64,000 nt of DNA from Neoaquamicrobium microcysteis (GTDB taxonomy: Bacteria > Pseudomonadota > Alphaproteobacteria > Rhizobiales > Rhizobiaceae). Positions 43,397 to 51,615 of this stretch are shown one piece after another; position 1 is the stretch's first letter, and each line of letters opens with the position of its first letter. The stretch covers positions 124,001-188,000 of the forward strand of contig NZ_VSZS01000060.1 of NCBI RefSeq assembly GCF_008180155.1. The letters run 5' to 3'. The notes beneath the pieces are model-generated. The model made no database searches, was not told where the DNA came from, and was given only the letters and a program-made list of their open reading frames with translations. A program made the position numbers and the translations under genes.

Positions 43397-44203
43397 TCAG
43401 GCCTCGGAAGCGGGCTTCGAGCCGCGTCCGTCATATGCGATTGCCATGTCGGCCTTATGAGACATGATGAAGCCTATGGACCGTTGCGATTCCTCGTAGA
43501 GATGCGCGACCAGTCCCGCTGCGCGCGCTAGAAGCGGAATGCCTTTCATCGCCTCGAGCGGCCATCCGGCATCGAGCATAAGAGCCGGTATCGCGCCTGA
43601 CACATTGATGGGCAGCCGCCGGTTCATGATGGTGGGAGCCAGTTCGGCGATCTTGCGCAGGCAGCCGATATGGTCGCCCGTCACGCCGAGTTCGTCGGCC
43701 AGCGACAGCAATTTGTCGGCACGCGGATCGCCGGCACTATGCTGCGGATGGCCGATGCCCGGCACCTTGGCACGCTGCGCTTTCAGCGCCTCAAGGCCGC
43801 GACGCGCCGCGTCATCGAGGTTCGAGCCGGGCTTGCGGCCTTCGTCCAGCACCTCGACGATATAGCGGCCGGCGGTTTCCGAGCTTCCGGCAACCACCGA
43901 GCCCATGCCGAGCAGGCCCGCGGCCATTGCGCCCTGCCAGGCTTCGGGCGCTGCCGCCAGCGTCATGCGTGCGGCTTGCACGCTCGGCACCAGTCCGTGC
44001 TCCGCAATTGCCACCATGCACGCATTGGTAATGGCGCGCTGCACGTCGGTCGGACGCTCGCCGAGGACCAGCAGCCAGAAATAGTCGGTGAAGTCGATCT
44101 TGCCGATCAGGTCCGCGCACAGGTCGTTGCCGCGTATCGTTATGCTTTCCGCATCCGAAGTGGCGATGGCCGTGAACGCCTGTTCCTGCTTGCCGATGCG
44201 CAT
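43397..44203 (-). CDS. Citryl-CoA lyase-like protein (short citrate synthase family)
   Basis: The 268-aa protein is a short citrate-synthase fold: ITIRGNDLCADLIGKIDFTDYFW at the start, GAMAAGLLGMGSVVAGSSE, then KVPGIGHPQHSAGDPRADKL with the active-site His, and MNRRLPINVSGAIPALMLDAG. Short members such as the CoA-lyase subunit of ATP-citrate lyase cleave citryl-CoA or related acyl-CoAs. With the adjoining CoA transferase it could split a tricarboxylate-CoA. The ATG at 44203 has GGAG 8 bases upstream and is preferred over 44224. It is the first gene of the leftward operon. Confidence 0.82.
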   Translation of the reverse strand: MRIGKQEQAFTAIATSDAESITIRGNDLCADLIGKIDFTDYFWLLVLGERPTDVQRAITNACMVAIAEHGLVPSVQAARMTLAAAPEAWQGAMAAGLLGMGSVVAGSSETAGRYIVEVLDEGRKPGSNLDDAARRGLEALKAQRAKVPGIGHPQHSAGDPRADKLLSLADELGVTGDHIGCLRKIAELAPTIMNRRLPINVSGAIPALMLDAGWPLEAMKGIPLLARAAGLVAHLYEESQRSIGFIMSHKADMAIAYDGRGSKPASEA

Positions 44204-44215
44204 GCAAACTCCAAA

Positions 44216-44231
44216 TTTTCGCATTGCGAAG
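44216..44231. promoter_or_regulatory. IclR-type operator, copy A
   Basis: TTCGC (44218-44222) and GCGAA (44226-44230) are perfect arms around ATT, preceded by TT. The TTTTCGC-N3-GCGAA pattern is repeated at 46138-46151. It lies between the divergent lyase and dioxygenase operons, 13 bases upstream of the lyase start, and is likely bound by the IclR-type regulator encoded at 45221. Confidence 0.55.
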
Positions 44232-44346
44232 TTTTTTTCTCTTGTCGGAAAGGTATGGCGCGATCTACCTTCCTGTCAAGCCTGACGGCCGGCTGTGGAA
44301 TGTCATGCCGGGCGCTGCTATCGAGAGAGCCGGGAGGATACACGCG

Positions 44347-45204
44347 ATGCGCGACATCAATCAGTTCACGATCACCGAAGCCGTGAAGAAGAGCTTCCGT
44401 ACGGAAGAAGGCTCGCGGTTCAAGTTCCTGCTTGAGAGTCTCATCGACCATCTGCACGACTACACCCGCGAAACCAACCTCACCCACGAGGAGTGGATGC
44501 GCGTGCTGATGTTCCTCTACGATTGCGGGAAGATTTCCACGCCCGAGCGGCACGAGTTCATTCTCTTGTCCGACGTGCTGGGCTTCTCCGCACTGGTGGA
44601 CATGATAAACACGCGCGGCGGCGCCACCGAGGGCAGCAATCTCGGCCCGTTCTATCTCGACAATGCGCCCAGGAAGCCGCTGGGCGCAGACCTCGCCGGT
44701 CCCCGGCAAGGCGTTTCCGTGCTATGCCACGGCGTCGTGCGCGACACATTGGGCCATCCGATCCCAGGCGCGATCGTCGATACCTGGCAGGCCGATGGCT
44801 CCGGCACTTATCCGATCCAGGAGGAGGGGCAGGACAAATACGACCTGCGCGGCCTCTTCGAGGCCGACGACCAGGGCCGCTACTACTACACCACCATCTT
44901 GCCCAAGCCCTACACCGTGCCCTATGACGGCCCCGTCGGCGAGTTGCTGCGTGCTGGCGACCGTCACTCGTGGCGGGCCTCTCATCTGCACTACATGATC
45001 CGGGCGGAAGGGATGCGCGGCATCGTCACCGAAGTCTTCTTCGAAAACACCGAATATGTAGACAACGACGCGGTCTTCGGCGTGCGCCGGTCATTGATCG
45101 CCAAGCTCGAACCATACAAGGCTGCGAAGGCGGGCGACTTTCCGCTGGAGCGCCAGCCCGACGCGATGATCAACTTCGATTTCGTGCTCGCGCCGGGCGA
45201 CTGA
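44347..45204 (+). CDS. Intradiol ring-cleavage dioxygenase
   Basis: The 285-aa protein has the N-terminal helical linker domain (LTHEEWMRVLMFLYDCGKI) and the Fe(III) catalytic domain. Iron ligands are expected at Tyr in GSGTYPIQEE, Tyr in DQGRYYYTTI, and the two His in SHLHYMIRAEGM. Hydroxyquinol and catechol 1,2-dioxygenases share this layout; the linker domain and length fit either. It cleaves an aromatic diol between its hydroxyls to a muconate or maleylacetate. GGGAGG 9 bases upstream supports the ATG. The IclR regulator gene follows 16 bases later. Confidence 0.88.
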   Translation: MRDINQFTITEAVKKSFRTEEGSRFKFLLESLIDHLHDYTRETNLTHEEWMRVLMFLYDCGKISTPERHEFILLSDVLGFSALVDMINTRGGATEGSNLGPFYLDNAPRKPLGADLAGPRQGVSVLCHGVVRDTLGHPIPGAIVDTWQADGSGTYPIQEEGQDKYDLRGLFEADDQGRYYYTTILPKPYTVPYDGPVGELLRAGDRHSWRASHLHYMIRAEGMRGIVTEVFFENTEYVDNDAVFGVRRSLIAKLEPYKAAKAGDFPLERQPDAMINFDFVLAPGD

Positions 45205-45220
45205 GAGAGGGAAACACTGG

Positions 45221-46036
45221 ATGCGCGACGAGGATGCGAAGGCCGAGCGGCCCTCCGAGTTCGTGGAGGCGCTGGCCAAGGGGCTGTCGATTCTCGAGAG
45301 CTTCGATTCGCAGCATCCAGAAATGACGTTGAGCGATGTCGCGCGCCGCGTCGGGCTCAGCCCTGCGGCGGCGCGGCGAAGCCTGATTACGCTTCAGGCG
45401 ATGGGCTATGTCGGCCAGACCAACAAGCGGTTCCACCTTCGGCCCAAGGTGATGAGCTTCGGCTCGGCCTTCTATTTCTCTGCCCGCGTGGACGAGGTGC
45501 TTCAGCCGGAACTGCGCCACCTCGTGAGCACCTTCGGCGACGCCTCGTCGGTTGCAACGCTCGAAGGACATGACGTGCTCTACGTTGCGCACTATTCCGA
45601 GCAACGCGCGCGCCGACCGACCGCCACCGTTGGCGCACGCTACCCTGCCCATGCAACCTCGCTCGGCCGCGTGCTTCTGGCGGGTCTGCCGGACGCGGAT
45701 TTCGACCGTTATCTGCGCGATGTCGACCCGGTGCCGCTGACCAAGAAGACGGTCGTCGACAAGGCACAGTTGCGCGAGATCGTCGAGGGCGTACGCGAGC
45801 AGAACTACTCGACCACGGTCGACCAGCTTGACTACGGCATCACCGCGCTTGCGGTGCCGATCCGCGGTGCGTCGGGGCGCACGATCGCAGCGCTCAACTC
45901 GTCGGGCTATTCGGGGCTGCTGACTGCGGAGGATCTGTTGAAGAACCGCCTTCCCGAACTGCGTGCATCTGCCGCCCGCCTTTCGCAGACGCTGTCGCGA
46001 TACCCCGTTCTCGAATCCATCATCGGCACGCGCTGA
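45221..46036 (+). CDS. IclR-family regulator (PcaR/PobR-like)
   Basis: The 271-aa protein has an N-terminal winged helix (FVEALAKGLSILESFDSQ, MTLSDVARRVGLSPAAARRSLITL) and a C-terminal effector domain (DASSVATLEGHDVLYVAH, ARYPAHATSLGRVLLAG, ITALAVPIRGASGRTIAALN). This form is common among regulators of aromatic-acid catabolism such as PcaR, PcaU and PobR. It is co-directional with the dioxygenase, and near-identical palindromes before both flanking units suggest it controls all of them. Confidence 0.92.
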   Translation: MRDEDAKAERPSEFVEALAKGLSILESFDSQHPEMTLSDVARRVGLSPAAARRSLITLQAMGYVGQTNKRFHLRPKVMSFGSAFYFSARVDEVLQPELRHLVSTFGDASSVATLEGHDVLYVAHYSEQRARRPTATVGARYPAHATSLGRVLLAGLPDADFDRYLRDVDPVPLTKKTVVDKAQLREIVEGVREQNYSTTVDQLDYGITALAVPIRGASGRTIAALNSSGYSGLLTAEDLLKNRLPELRASAARLSQTLSRYPVLESIIGTR

Positions 46037-46128
46037 CCTCGCACGCCGAGGTACTTCCGCATTCGCGGCAGGCCGTAGCGCTCGATTGTTGCATTGACAC
46101 GCTCGCGTGTTGCGACCTACCATTGCAA

Positions 46129-46154
46129 CGAAAATATTTTCGCCTAGCGAAAAT
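46129..46154. promoter_or_regulatory. IclR-type operator, copy B, with adjacent palindrome
   Basis: ATTTTCGC (46136-46143) and GCGAAAAT (46147-46154) are perfect 8-bp arms around CTA. An overlapping perfect palindrome CGAAAATATTTTCG occupies 46129-46142. The region lies 66-91 bases upstream of the amidohydrolase ATG. It shares TTTTCGC-N3-GCGAA with copy A. Confidence 0.6.
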
Positions 46155-46219
46155 TTTGATGGAGCATGACTTTGGGTCATGTTGCTGTCATTGGCCGGTT
46201 TTCTTTGGGAGGAGAAATC

Positions 46220-47689
46220 ATGTGCAGATTCTGCGAGTTGGGGCGTGCCCCGGCCGACCACAGCGCGGCAGCTGGCGGCGGTTTTTCTGCCTCAGCGGTT
46301 GCCCGCCCCTCCGCCATACCGATGCCGGCGCGTTCAGGCGAGGCGGGCCGCCGGCTCCTCCTGCGCGGCGGGCACGTCCTCAGCATGGATGCCTCGGTCG
46401 GTGATTTCGTCGTGGGCGACGTGCTGATCGACGGCAACAGGATCGCTGCGGTGGGACGGAAGCTGGACGCGGGCGATGCCGAGGTGATCGACGCAAAGGG
46501 TATGATCGTCATGCCTGGCTTCATCGATACCCACCACCACCAGTTCGAGACCGCTCTTCGTGGCTTTCTTGCCGATTGCATCCTCGTCAACGACGGTCAG
46601 CCGCACAGCGCGTTCAACTACTACGAACACATGCTGCAGAAGTTCTCGATGGTCTATCGGCCGCACGATGTGTATGTGAACGAGCTGTTCGGCTCCATCG
46701 CGCAACTCGATGCCGGCGTCACGACGGTGATGGACGTGTCGCAGATCCACCATTCGCCGGAGCATTCCGACGCGGTGGTGCAGGCGCTCAAGGATGCCGG
46801 CCGCCGCGCGGTGTTCGGCTATTTCGAGGGCTGGGGTGACCGGGCCAAGTATCCCGAGGATGCCAGGCGTCTGCGCGCCGAGCACTTCTCTTCCGATGAC
46901 GGCCTTATAACCATGGTCATGGGCGGGGAGATCTATATCCCCGGCTACGAGAATGCATGGAAGATCGGGCGCGAGCTGGGTCTGCCCATCGCTCTGCACG
47001 TGGTCGGCACCTTCGGGATGCAGCCGGTGTTCGATGAGTTAGCCCGCAGCGGCCAATTCGGCTCCGACAACATCTTCATCCACATGACCGGCATGTCCGA
47101 CATGGCGTGGCAGGCGGCCGCCGACGCTGGAGCGCACGTTTCGCTCTCCGTTCCCATCGAGATGACGATGCGCCACGGCATGCCCCCCATCCAGAAGGCG
47201 CTGGACCTCGGCATGCAGCCGTCGCTGTCGTCCGACGTCGAATGCACCATGACGGCCGACCCGTTCACGCAGATGCGTTCGGCAATGACCCTGCAGCGCG
47301 CCTTCATCAACGAAGAGGCGTTGGGCGGCCGGACCGATTGTGCGGCGATGGTGACCTCGCGCGACGTGATCCGCTTCGCGACGCTCGAAGGCGCCAAGGG
47401 CCTCAAGCTCGATCATCGGACGGGCAGCCTGACGCCGGGCAAGGAAGCCGACATCGTCATGCTTGATGCCACCGCCATCAACGTTGCGCCGCTCAACCAC
47501 GTCACCGGCGCGGTGGTAACGCTGATGGAGCGCTCCAACGTCGATACGGTGATCGTCGCCGGCAGCATCCGCAAATGGAAGGGCGAACTGGTAGGCTTCG
47601 ACGTGGCGAAGCTGCGCGGCGAGCTGGAGGCAAGCCGCGACCATCTGTTCGAGGCGTCCGGCATCGACCGCGACATCTTCCGCGCCTGA
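46220..47689 (+). CDS. Amidohydrolase (ATZ/TRZ-like metallohydrolase) with N-terminal extension
   Basis: The 489-aa protein has the amidohydrolase barrel: MPGFIDTHHHQFETALRGF with metal-binding His, GVTTVMDVSQIHHSPEH, LPIALHVVGTFG, IFIHMTGMSD and SLSSDVECTMTADPF with the catalytic Asp. Relatives deaminate or dechlorinate nitrogen heterocycles such as triazines, guanine derivatives or pyrimidines. About 40 residues precede the usual start (RRLLLRGGHVLSMD); they begin MCRFCELGRAP, a C-x-x-C pair, and are Ala/Gly/Ser-rich afterwards. GGGAGGAG exactly 5 bases before this ATG argues that the extension is translated. The MetE-like gene follows after 10 bases. Confidence 0.88.
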   Translation: MCRFCELGRAPADHSAAAGGGFSASAVARPSAIPMPARSGEAGRRLLLRGGHVLSMDASVGDFVVGDVLIDGNRIAAVGRKLDAGDAEVIDAKGMIVMPGFIDTHHHQFETALRGFLADCILVNDGQPHSAFNYYEHMLQKFSMVYRPHDVYVNELFGSIAQLDAGVTTVMDVSQIHHSPEHSDAVVQALKDAGRRAVFGYFEGWGDRAKYPEDARRLRAEHFSSDDGLITMVMGGEIYIPGYENAWKIGRELGLPIALHVVGTFGMQPVFDELARSGQFGSDNIFIHMTGMSDMAWQAAADAGAHVSLSVPIEMTMRHGMPPIQKALDLGMQPSLSSDVECTMTADPFTQMRSAMTLQRAFINEEALGGRTDCAAMVTSRDVIRFATLEGAKGLKLDHRTGSLTPGKEADIVMLDATAINVAPLNHVTGAVVTLMERSNVDTVIVAGSIRKWKGELVGFDVAKLRGELEASRDHLFEASGIDRDIFRA

Positions 47690-47699
47690 GGAGAACGAC

Positions 47700-48737
47700 A
47701 TGAACAAGAAACTGCCGCTGCTGCCCACGTCGCTGGTCGGTTCCTACGCCCAGCCCGAGTGGCTCATCGACCGCAAGAAGCTGGCTGGGCGGTTCCCGCC
47801 GCGCGTGCGTGCGCTGGAGCTTTGGCGCGTTGCGCCGGAATGGCTCGATCAGGCGCAGGATGACGCTACGCTGCTGGCGATCCGCGATCAGGAGCGCGCG
47901 GGGCTAGACATCATCACCGATGGAGAGATGCGCCGCGAGAGCTATTCCAACCGCTTTGCCACCGCACTTGAGGGTGTCGATCTCGACAATCCGGGCTCGG
48001 CGCTCGACCGCTCGGGCCATCCCAACCCGGTTCCGCGCGTCGTAGGCAAAATCCGCCGAAAGCACGCGGTCGAGGTGCGCGACGTGGAGTTTCTGCGCGC
48101 CAACACAGACCGCGTCATCAAGATCACCGTGCCCGGCGCATTCACCATGGCACAGCAGGCGCAGAACGATTTCTACGAGAGCGAGGAGGAATTGGCGCTC
48201 GACTACGCGGCCGCAGTCAACGAGGAAATCAAGGATTTGTTTGCCGCCGGTGCCGACATCGTGCAGGTGGACGAGCCCTATATGCAGGCTAGGCCGGAAA
48301 AGGCGCGCCAGTACGGCCTGAAGGCGTTGAACCGTGCGCTCGAGGGTGTGGAAGGCGAAACGGCCGTGCATATCTGCTTTGGCTATGCCGCGATCATCCA
48401 CGAACGGCCGGAGGGCTACTCCTTCCTGCCAGAACTTGCCGGGTCGGCGGCAAAGGCCGTTTCGATCGAAACCGCGCAATCCGGTCTCGACTGCTCGGTG
48501 CTTGCCAAGCTGCCCGACAAGAAGATCATCCTCGGCGTGCTCGACCTTTCCGATCCCGAGGTGGAGAGCGCGGAAACTGTTGCCGCCCGGATTCGCCGTG
48601 CGCTGCCTTATGTCTCGGCCGACCGCATCGTGATAGCGCCCGATTGCGGGTTGAAATACCTGCCGCGTGAAACCGCCTTCGGCAAGATGAAGGCGATGGC
48701 TGACGGTGCAGCTCTGGTGCGGGCCGAACTGTCCTAA
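47700..48737 (+). CDS. MetE C-terminal-domain family protein (cobalamin-independent methionine synthase II)
   Basis: The 345-aa protein contains only the catalytic barrel of the MetE family: LLPTSLVGSYAQPEWLID, LDIITDGEMRRESYSNRF, AGADIVQVDEPYMQARPEKA, VHICFGYAAI with His and Cys, and RIVIAPDCGLKYLPRE with the last zinc-ligand Cys. Full MetE is about 750 aa with two barrels, so this is not a normal methionine synthase. Short members include epoxyalkane:coenzyme M transferase and methyltransferases in catabolic loci. A zinc-thiol methyl or alkyl transfer in the pathway of the preceding amidohydrolase is plausible. Its TAA stop overlaps that of uxuB. Confidence 0.85.
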   Translation: MNKKLPLLPTSLVGSYAQPEWLIDRKKLAGRFPPRVRALELWRVAPEWLDQAQDDATLLAIRDQERAGLDIITDGEMRRESYSNRFATALEGVDLDNPGSALDRSGHPNPVPRVVGKIRRKHAVEVRDVEFLRANTDRVIKITVPGAFTMAQQAQNDFYESEEELALDYAAAVNEEIKDLFAAGADIVQVDEPYMQARPEKARQYGLKALNRALEGVEGETAVHICFGYAAIIHERPEGYSFLPELAGSAAKAVSIETAQSGLDCSVLAKLPDKKIILGVLDLSDPEVESAETVAARIRRALPYVSADRIVIAPDCGLKYLPRETAFGKMKAMADGAALVRAELS

Positions 48738-50200
48738 CGCAGACCGGCGGCGATCGCCGCTTCCATATCGTCGGCGATCAGCAGGTCGAGAAAGGCTTCG
48801 ACCTGCGAGCGCCAGATGGCGTTGTCGCTGAGGCTGGGCGGAAAAAGCCCCGGCATCGCGAAAAGCACTGCAGCCACGGCCTGTCCGGTTTGCTGCACAC
48901 CTTGCAGGTTCGCGACGATCTCCGCCCCGCGCGGGTCACGCAGATCGTAGCTCCGTCCCGTGCCAACCCTGCCAAGCGCGTAGCGCATCCATGCGGCGAC
49001 CGCGAGCGCAAAGGTTTGCGCGCCGTCGCCCCGCGCAAGCAGTTCGCTCGCGGGTTCGAGGAGGCGTTGCGGGAGCTTCTGTGTGCCATCCATTGCGATC
49101 TGGTATGTGCGATGTGCCATGGCGCGGTTTGTGAAGCGGGCGACGAGCTGGTCCGCATAGCCGTCAAGGTCGATGCCGGGCACGGGATCGAGAGTCGCCG
49201 CGGCCGCCTGCATATGCAGCCGCACCAACTGGGCAAAGCGCGCGTCCGCCATCGCGTCACGGACGAACTCGTGGCCGGCGGGGAATCCCAGATAGGCGAT
49301 CAGCGAGTGCGAGCCGTTTAGCATGCGCAGCTTCATCTTCTCGTACGGCGTCACGTCTTCGACGAACAGCGCCCCCGCCCGCTCCCAGTCCGGTCGTCCG
49401 GCGGCGAAACTGTCCTCGATGATCCATTGCGAAAACGGCTCCGTCTCGACCGCCGCAAGGTCACGCCGGCCCGTCAGGCGCTCGGCGTCGGCCAGCGTGG
49501 CGTCCGTGCTTGCGGGCGTGATGCGATCGACCATGGTGGATGGGAAGGAGGCCGTGTCGTCGATCCATCGCGCGAGCTCCGGATCGCGTCGTTCCGCAAA
49601 CTCCAGGACCAGCCTCTTCAGCAGCGCTCCATTGTTCGGCAGGTTGTCGCAGCATAGGGACGTGAAAGGTACTCTCTTCGCCGCGCGCCGCCGAGCCAGC
49701 CCCTCCACCAGGTAGCCAACTAAGCCTCGTGGCGCGCGGGGGCTGGCGAGATCGGCCGCGATGTCGGGGTGGCCGGTGTCGAGGCCTCCACTTGCGGGGT
49801 CGATGCCGTAAGCCTTCTCGGTAACCGTCAGGCTGACAATGGCGGTATGGGGATCGGCGAGCAGTTCAAGCAGCCGGTGGGGCTCACGTGCGGCTGCGAT
49901 GGTCGAAATCACGCAGCCGATGATGCGCGCGTCGGTCTGTGCCGTGCCGCGTACAAACAGTGTATAAAGCCCGTCCTGCACGGCTAGCGCGTCGACCGTT
50001 TCCGTGCTGCGGAGGCTGGTGGCAACGATGCCCCAGTCGCCGCCGCCCGCCAATGCCGCGTCGTTATAAGCGGCCGTATGCGCACGGAAGAATGCGCCGG
50101 ACCCGATATGCAGGATGCGCGGGCGCAGCTGTCGCCGGTCGTAGTGGGGCTGCTCGACTGCAGGGTCGATGTCAAACAGGTCGGTCAGCGGGGCACTCAC
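48734..50200 (-). CDS. uxuB: Fructuronate/tagaturonate reductase (mannitol dehydrogenase family)
   Basis: The 488-aa protein starts at GTG 50200, overlapping the uxaC stop in GTGA. It has a Rossmann region (RILHIGSGAFFRAHTAAYN) and the family signature VEDVTPYEKMKLRMLNGSHS, with the conserved Lys, Asn and His of polyol dehydrogenases. It interconverts D-fructuronate and D-mannonate with NADH. In the same operon, UxaC makes fructuronate from glucuronate and UxuA dehydrates mannonate, so the UxuB assignment over a mannitol dehydrogenase is well supported by context. Confidence 0.9.
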   Translation of the reverse strand: MSAPLTDLFDIDPAVEQPHYDRRQLRPRILHIGSGAFFRAHTAAYNDAALAGGGDWGIVATSLRSTETVDALAVQDGLYTLFVRGTAQTDARIIGCVISTIAAAREPHRLLELLADPHTAIVSLTVTEKAYGIDPASGGLDTGHPDIAADLASPRAPRGLVGYLVEGLARRRAAKRVPFTSLCCDNLPNNGALLKRLVLEFAERRDPELARWIDDTASFPSTMVDRITPASTDATLADAERLTGRRDLAAVETEPFSQWIIEDSFAAGRPDWERAGALFVEDVTPYEKMKLRMLNGSHSLIAYLGFPAGHEFVRDAMADARFAQLVRLHMQAAAATLDPVPGIDLDGYADQLVARFTNRAMAHRTYQIAMDGTQKLPQRLLEPASELLARGDGAQTFALAVAAWMRYALGRVGTGRSYDLRDPRGAEIVANLQGVQQTGQAVAAVLFAMPGLFPPSLSDNAIWRSQVEAFLDLLIADDMEAAIAAGLR

Positions 50201-51615
50201 AGCCTGTATGCCCTCTTCGCCAGCCCGTAGCAGAGCTCGGTGGCAATTTTCTCCGCCTCCGCCCCATCCATGCGGTGCTCGGCGGTCATGCGCGCGAGAA
50301 AACCGCAAACCTCCCGCCGCCACACGTCATGGCGCGCCGGAATGGAAAGCAGGGCGCGGGTGTCGTCGTTGAAGCCTGCGAGGTTTGCAAATCCGGCCGT
50401 CTCCACAACCTGATCGAGATAGCGGCGGATGCCGTTCGGGCTGTCGTGGAACCACCAGGGTGGGCCGATAAGAAGGCAGGGCCAATGCCCCGCCATCGGT
50501 GCAAGCTCGCGGGCGTAGGTGCTTTCGTCGAGCGTGAACAGGATGATCCGCAAGCCGGATGCGTGGCCGTGGCGATTGAGCAGCGCGTCCAGCCCGCCGA
50601 CCCAGTCCGCGCGCGCCGGTATGTCAGCACCCATGTTGGGACCATACGTGGAAAGTAGGGCACGGTCTGTGCTGCGGCGCGAGCCGGCATGGATTTGCAT
50701 CGTCATGCCGTCCTCGGCCGAAAGCCCGGCCATCTCGGTCAGCATCTGTCCACGAAAGAGTTCCGCTTCGGTAGGGGTAAGCGCGCCCTTCAGCGCCATG
50801 TCCAGCAGCCGCTGTTTCTCCGGCAGCGGCAGATCGGCGGTCTGGGCGCTCGGCGCGCCGTGGTCCGTGGCGGTCGCGCCGTGCTCGCGGAAGAAGGCGC
50901 GGCGGCGGCGATGGGCCTCGATCATGCCGTCCCAACTCGCAGTGTCGGTGTCGGTGATCTCTCCCAGGCACTGGAGATTTTCGGCAAAGCCCGGCGCTTC
51001 CGGGTCAGTGACCGCATCGGGCCGGTAGGTTGTGCGCACGCGACCGATCCAGCCATCGGCGAGCAGCTTGCGATGATGATCCAGCGGGTCGAGCGCGCCT
51101 TCCGTCGTTGCGATGGTTTCCATGCCGAACCGTGAAAACAGTGCCCGCGGCCGAAATTCAGGACGCCCGAGCTGTTCGCCTATGTGGTCATAAAGACCGT
51201 CAGCGTTCGCCGGCGTCAGCGGTTCCGGGCAGCCGAGGACGGCTGACATGGCGTGATCAACCCAGAGCCGCGACGGCGTGCCGGCAAAGATGTGGTAGTG
51301 CTCCGCAAAGACCCGCCAGATGGCGCGGCCGTCCACCTGCGGCGCGGTCCCGTCCAGCCGTGGCAGGCCAAGCGCGGCGTGCGGTACGCCAGCGCTGTGC
51401 AGCATGCGGAAAAGATAGTGGTCCGGGGTCACCAGCAGCGAGGCGGCGTCCTCGAAGGGCTCGTCGTCGGCAAACCATGCCGGGTCGGTGTGGCCGTGCG
51501 GGCTGACGATGGGCAGGTCGCGCACCGTCGCATAGAGATCGCGCGCGATGTTGCGCAACGCCGGTTCAGGCGGAAAGAGACGGTCGGGGTGCAGAAAGCC
51601 GTCGCTTATGCTCAC
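50197..51615 (-). CDS. uxaC: Glucuronate (uronate) isomerase
   Basis: The 472-aa protein has the expected length for UxaC. It opens SDGFLHPDRLFPPEPALRNI and has the metal HxH in LPIVSPHGHTDPAWFADDEP. Other family blocks are ALFSRFGMETIATTEGALDPL, MQIHAGSRRSTDRAL and LAGFNDDTRALLSIPARHDV. It isomerises D-glucuronate to D-fructuronate and D-galacturonate to D-tagaturonate in the cytoplasm. It overlaps uxuA upstream by ATGA and uxuB downstream by GTGA, giving tight coupling of the whole pathway. Confidence 0.95.
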   Translation of the reverse strand: MSISDGFLHPDRLFPPEPALRNIARDLYATVRDLPIVSPHGHTDPAWFADDEPFEDAASLLVTPDHYLFRMLHSAGVPHAALGLPRLDGTAPQVDGRAIWRVFAEHYHIFAGTPSRLWVDHAMSAVLGCPEPLTPANADGLYDHIGEQLGRPEFRPRALFSRFGMETIATTEGALDPLDHHRKLLADGWIGRVRTTYRPDAVTDPEAPGFAENLQCLGEITDTDTASWDGMIEAHRRRRAFFREHGATATDHGAPSAQTADLPLPEKQRLLDMALKGALTPTEAELFRGQMLTEMAGLSAEDGMTMQIHAGSRRSTDRALLSTYGPNMGADIPARADWVGGLDALLNRHGHASGLRIILFTLDESTYARELAPMAGHWPCLLIGPPWWFHDSPNGIRRYLDQVVETAGFANLAGFNDDTRALLSIPARHDVWRREVCGFLARMTAEHRMDGAEAEKIATELCYGLAKRAYRL

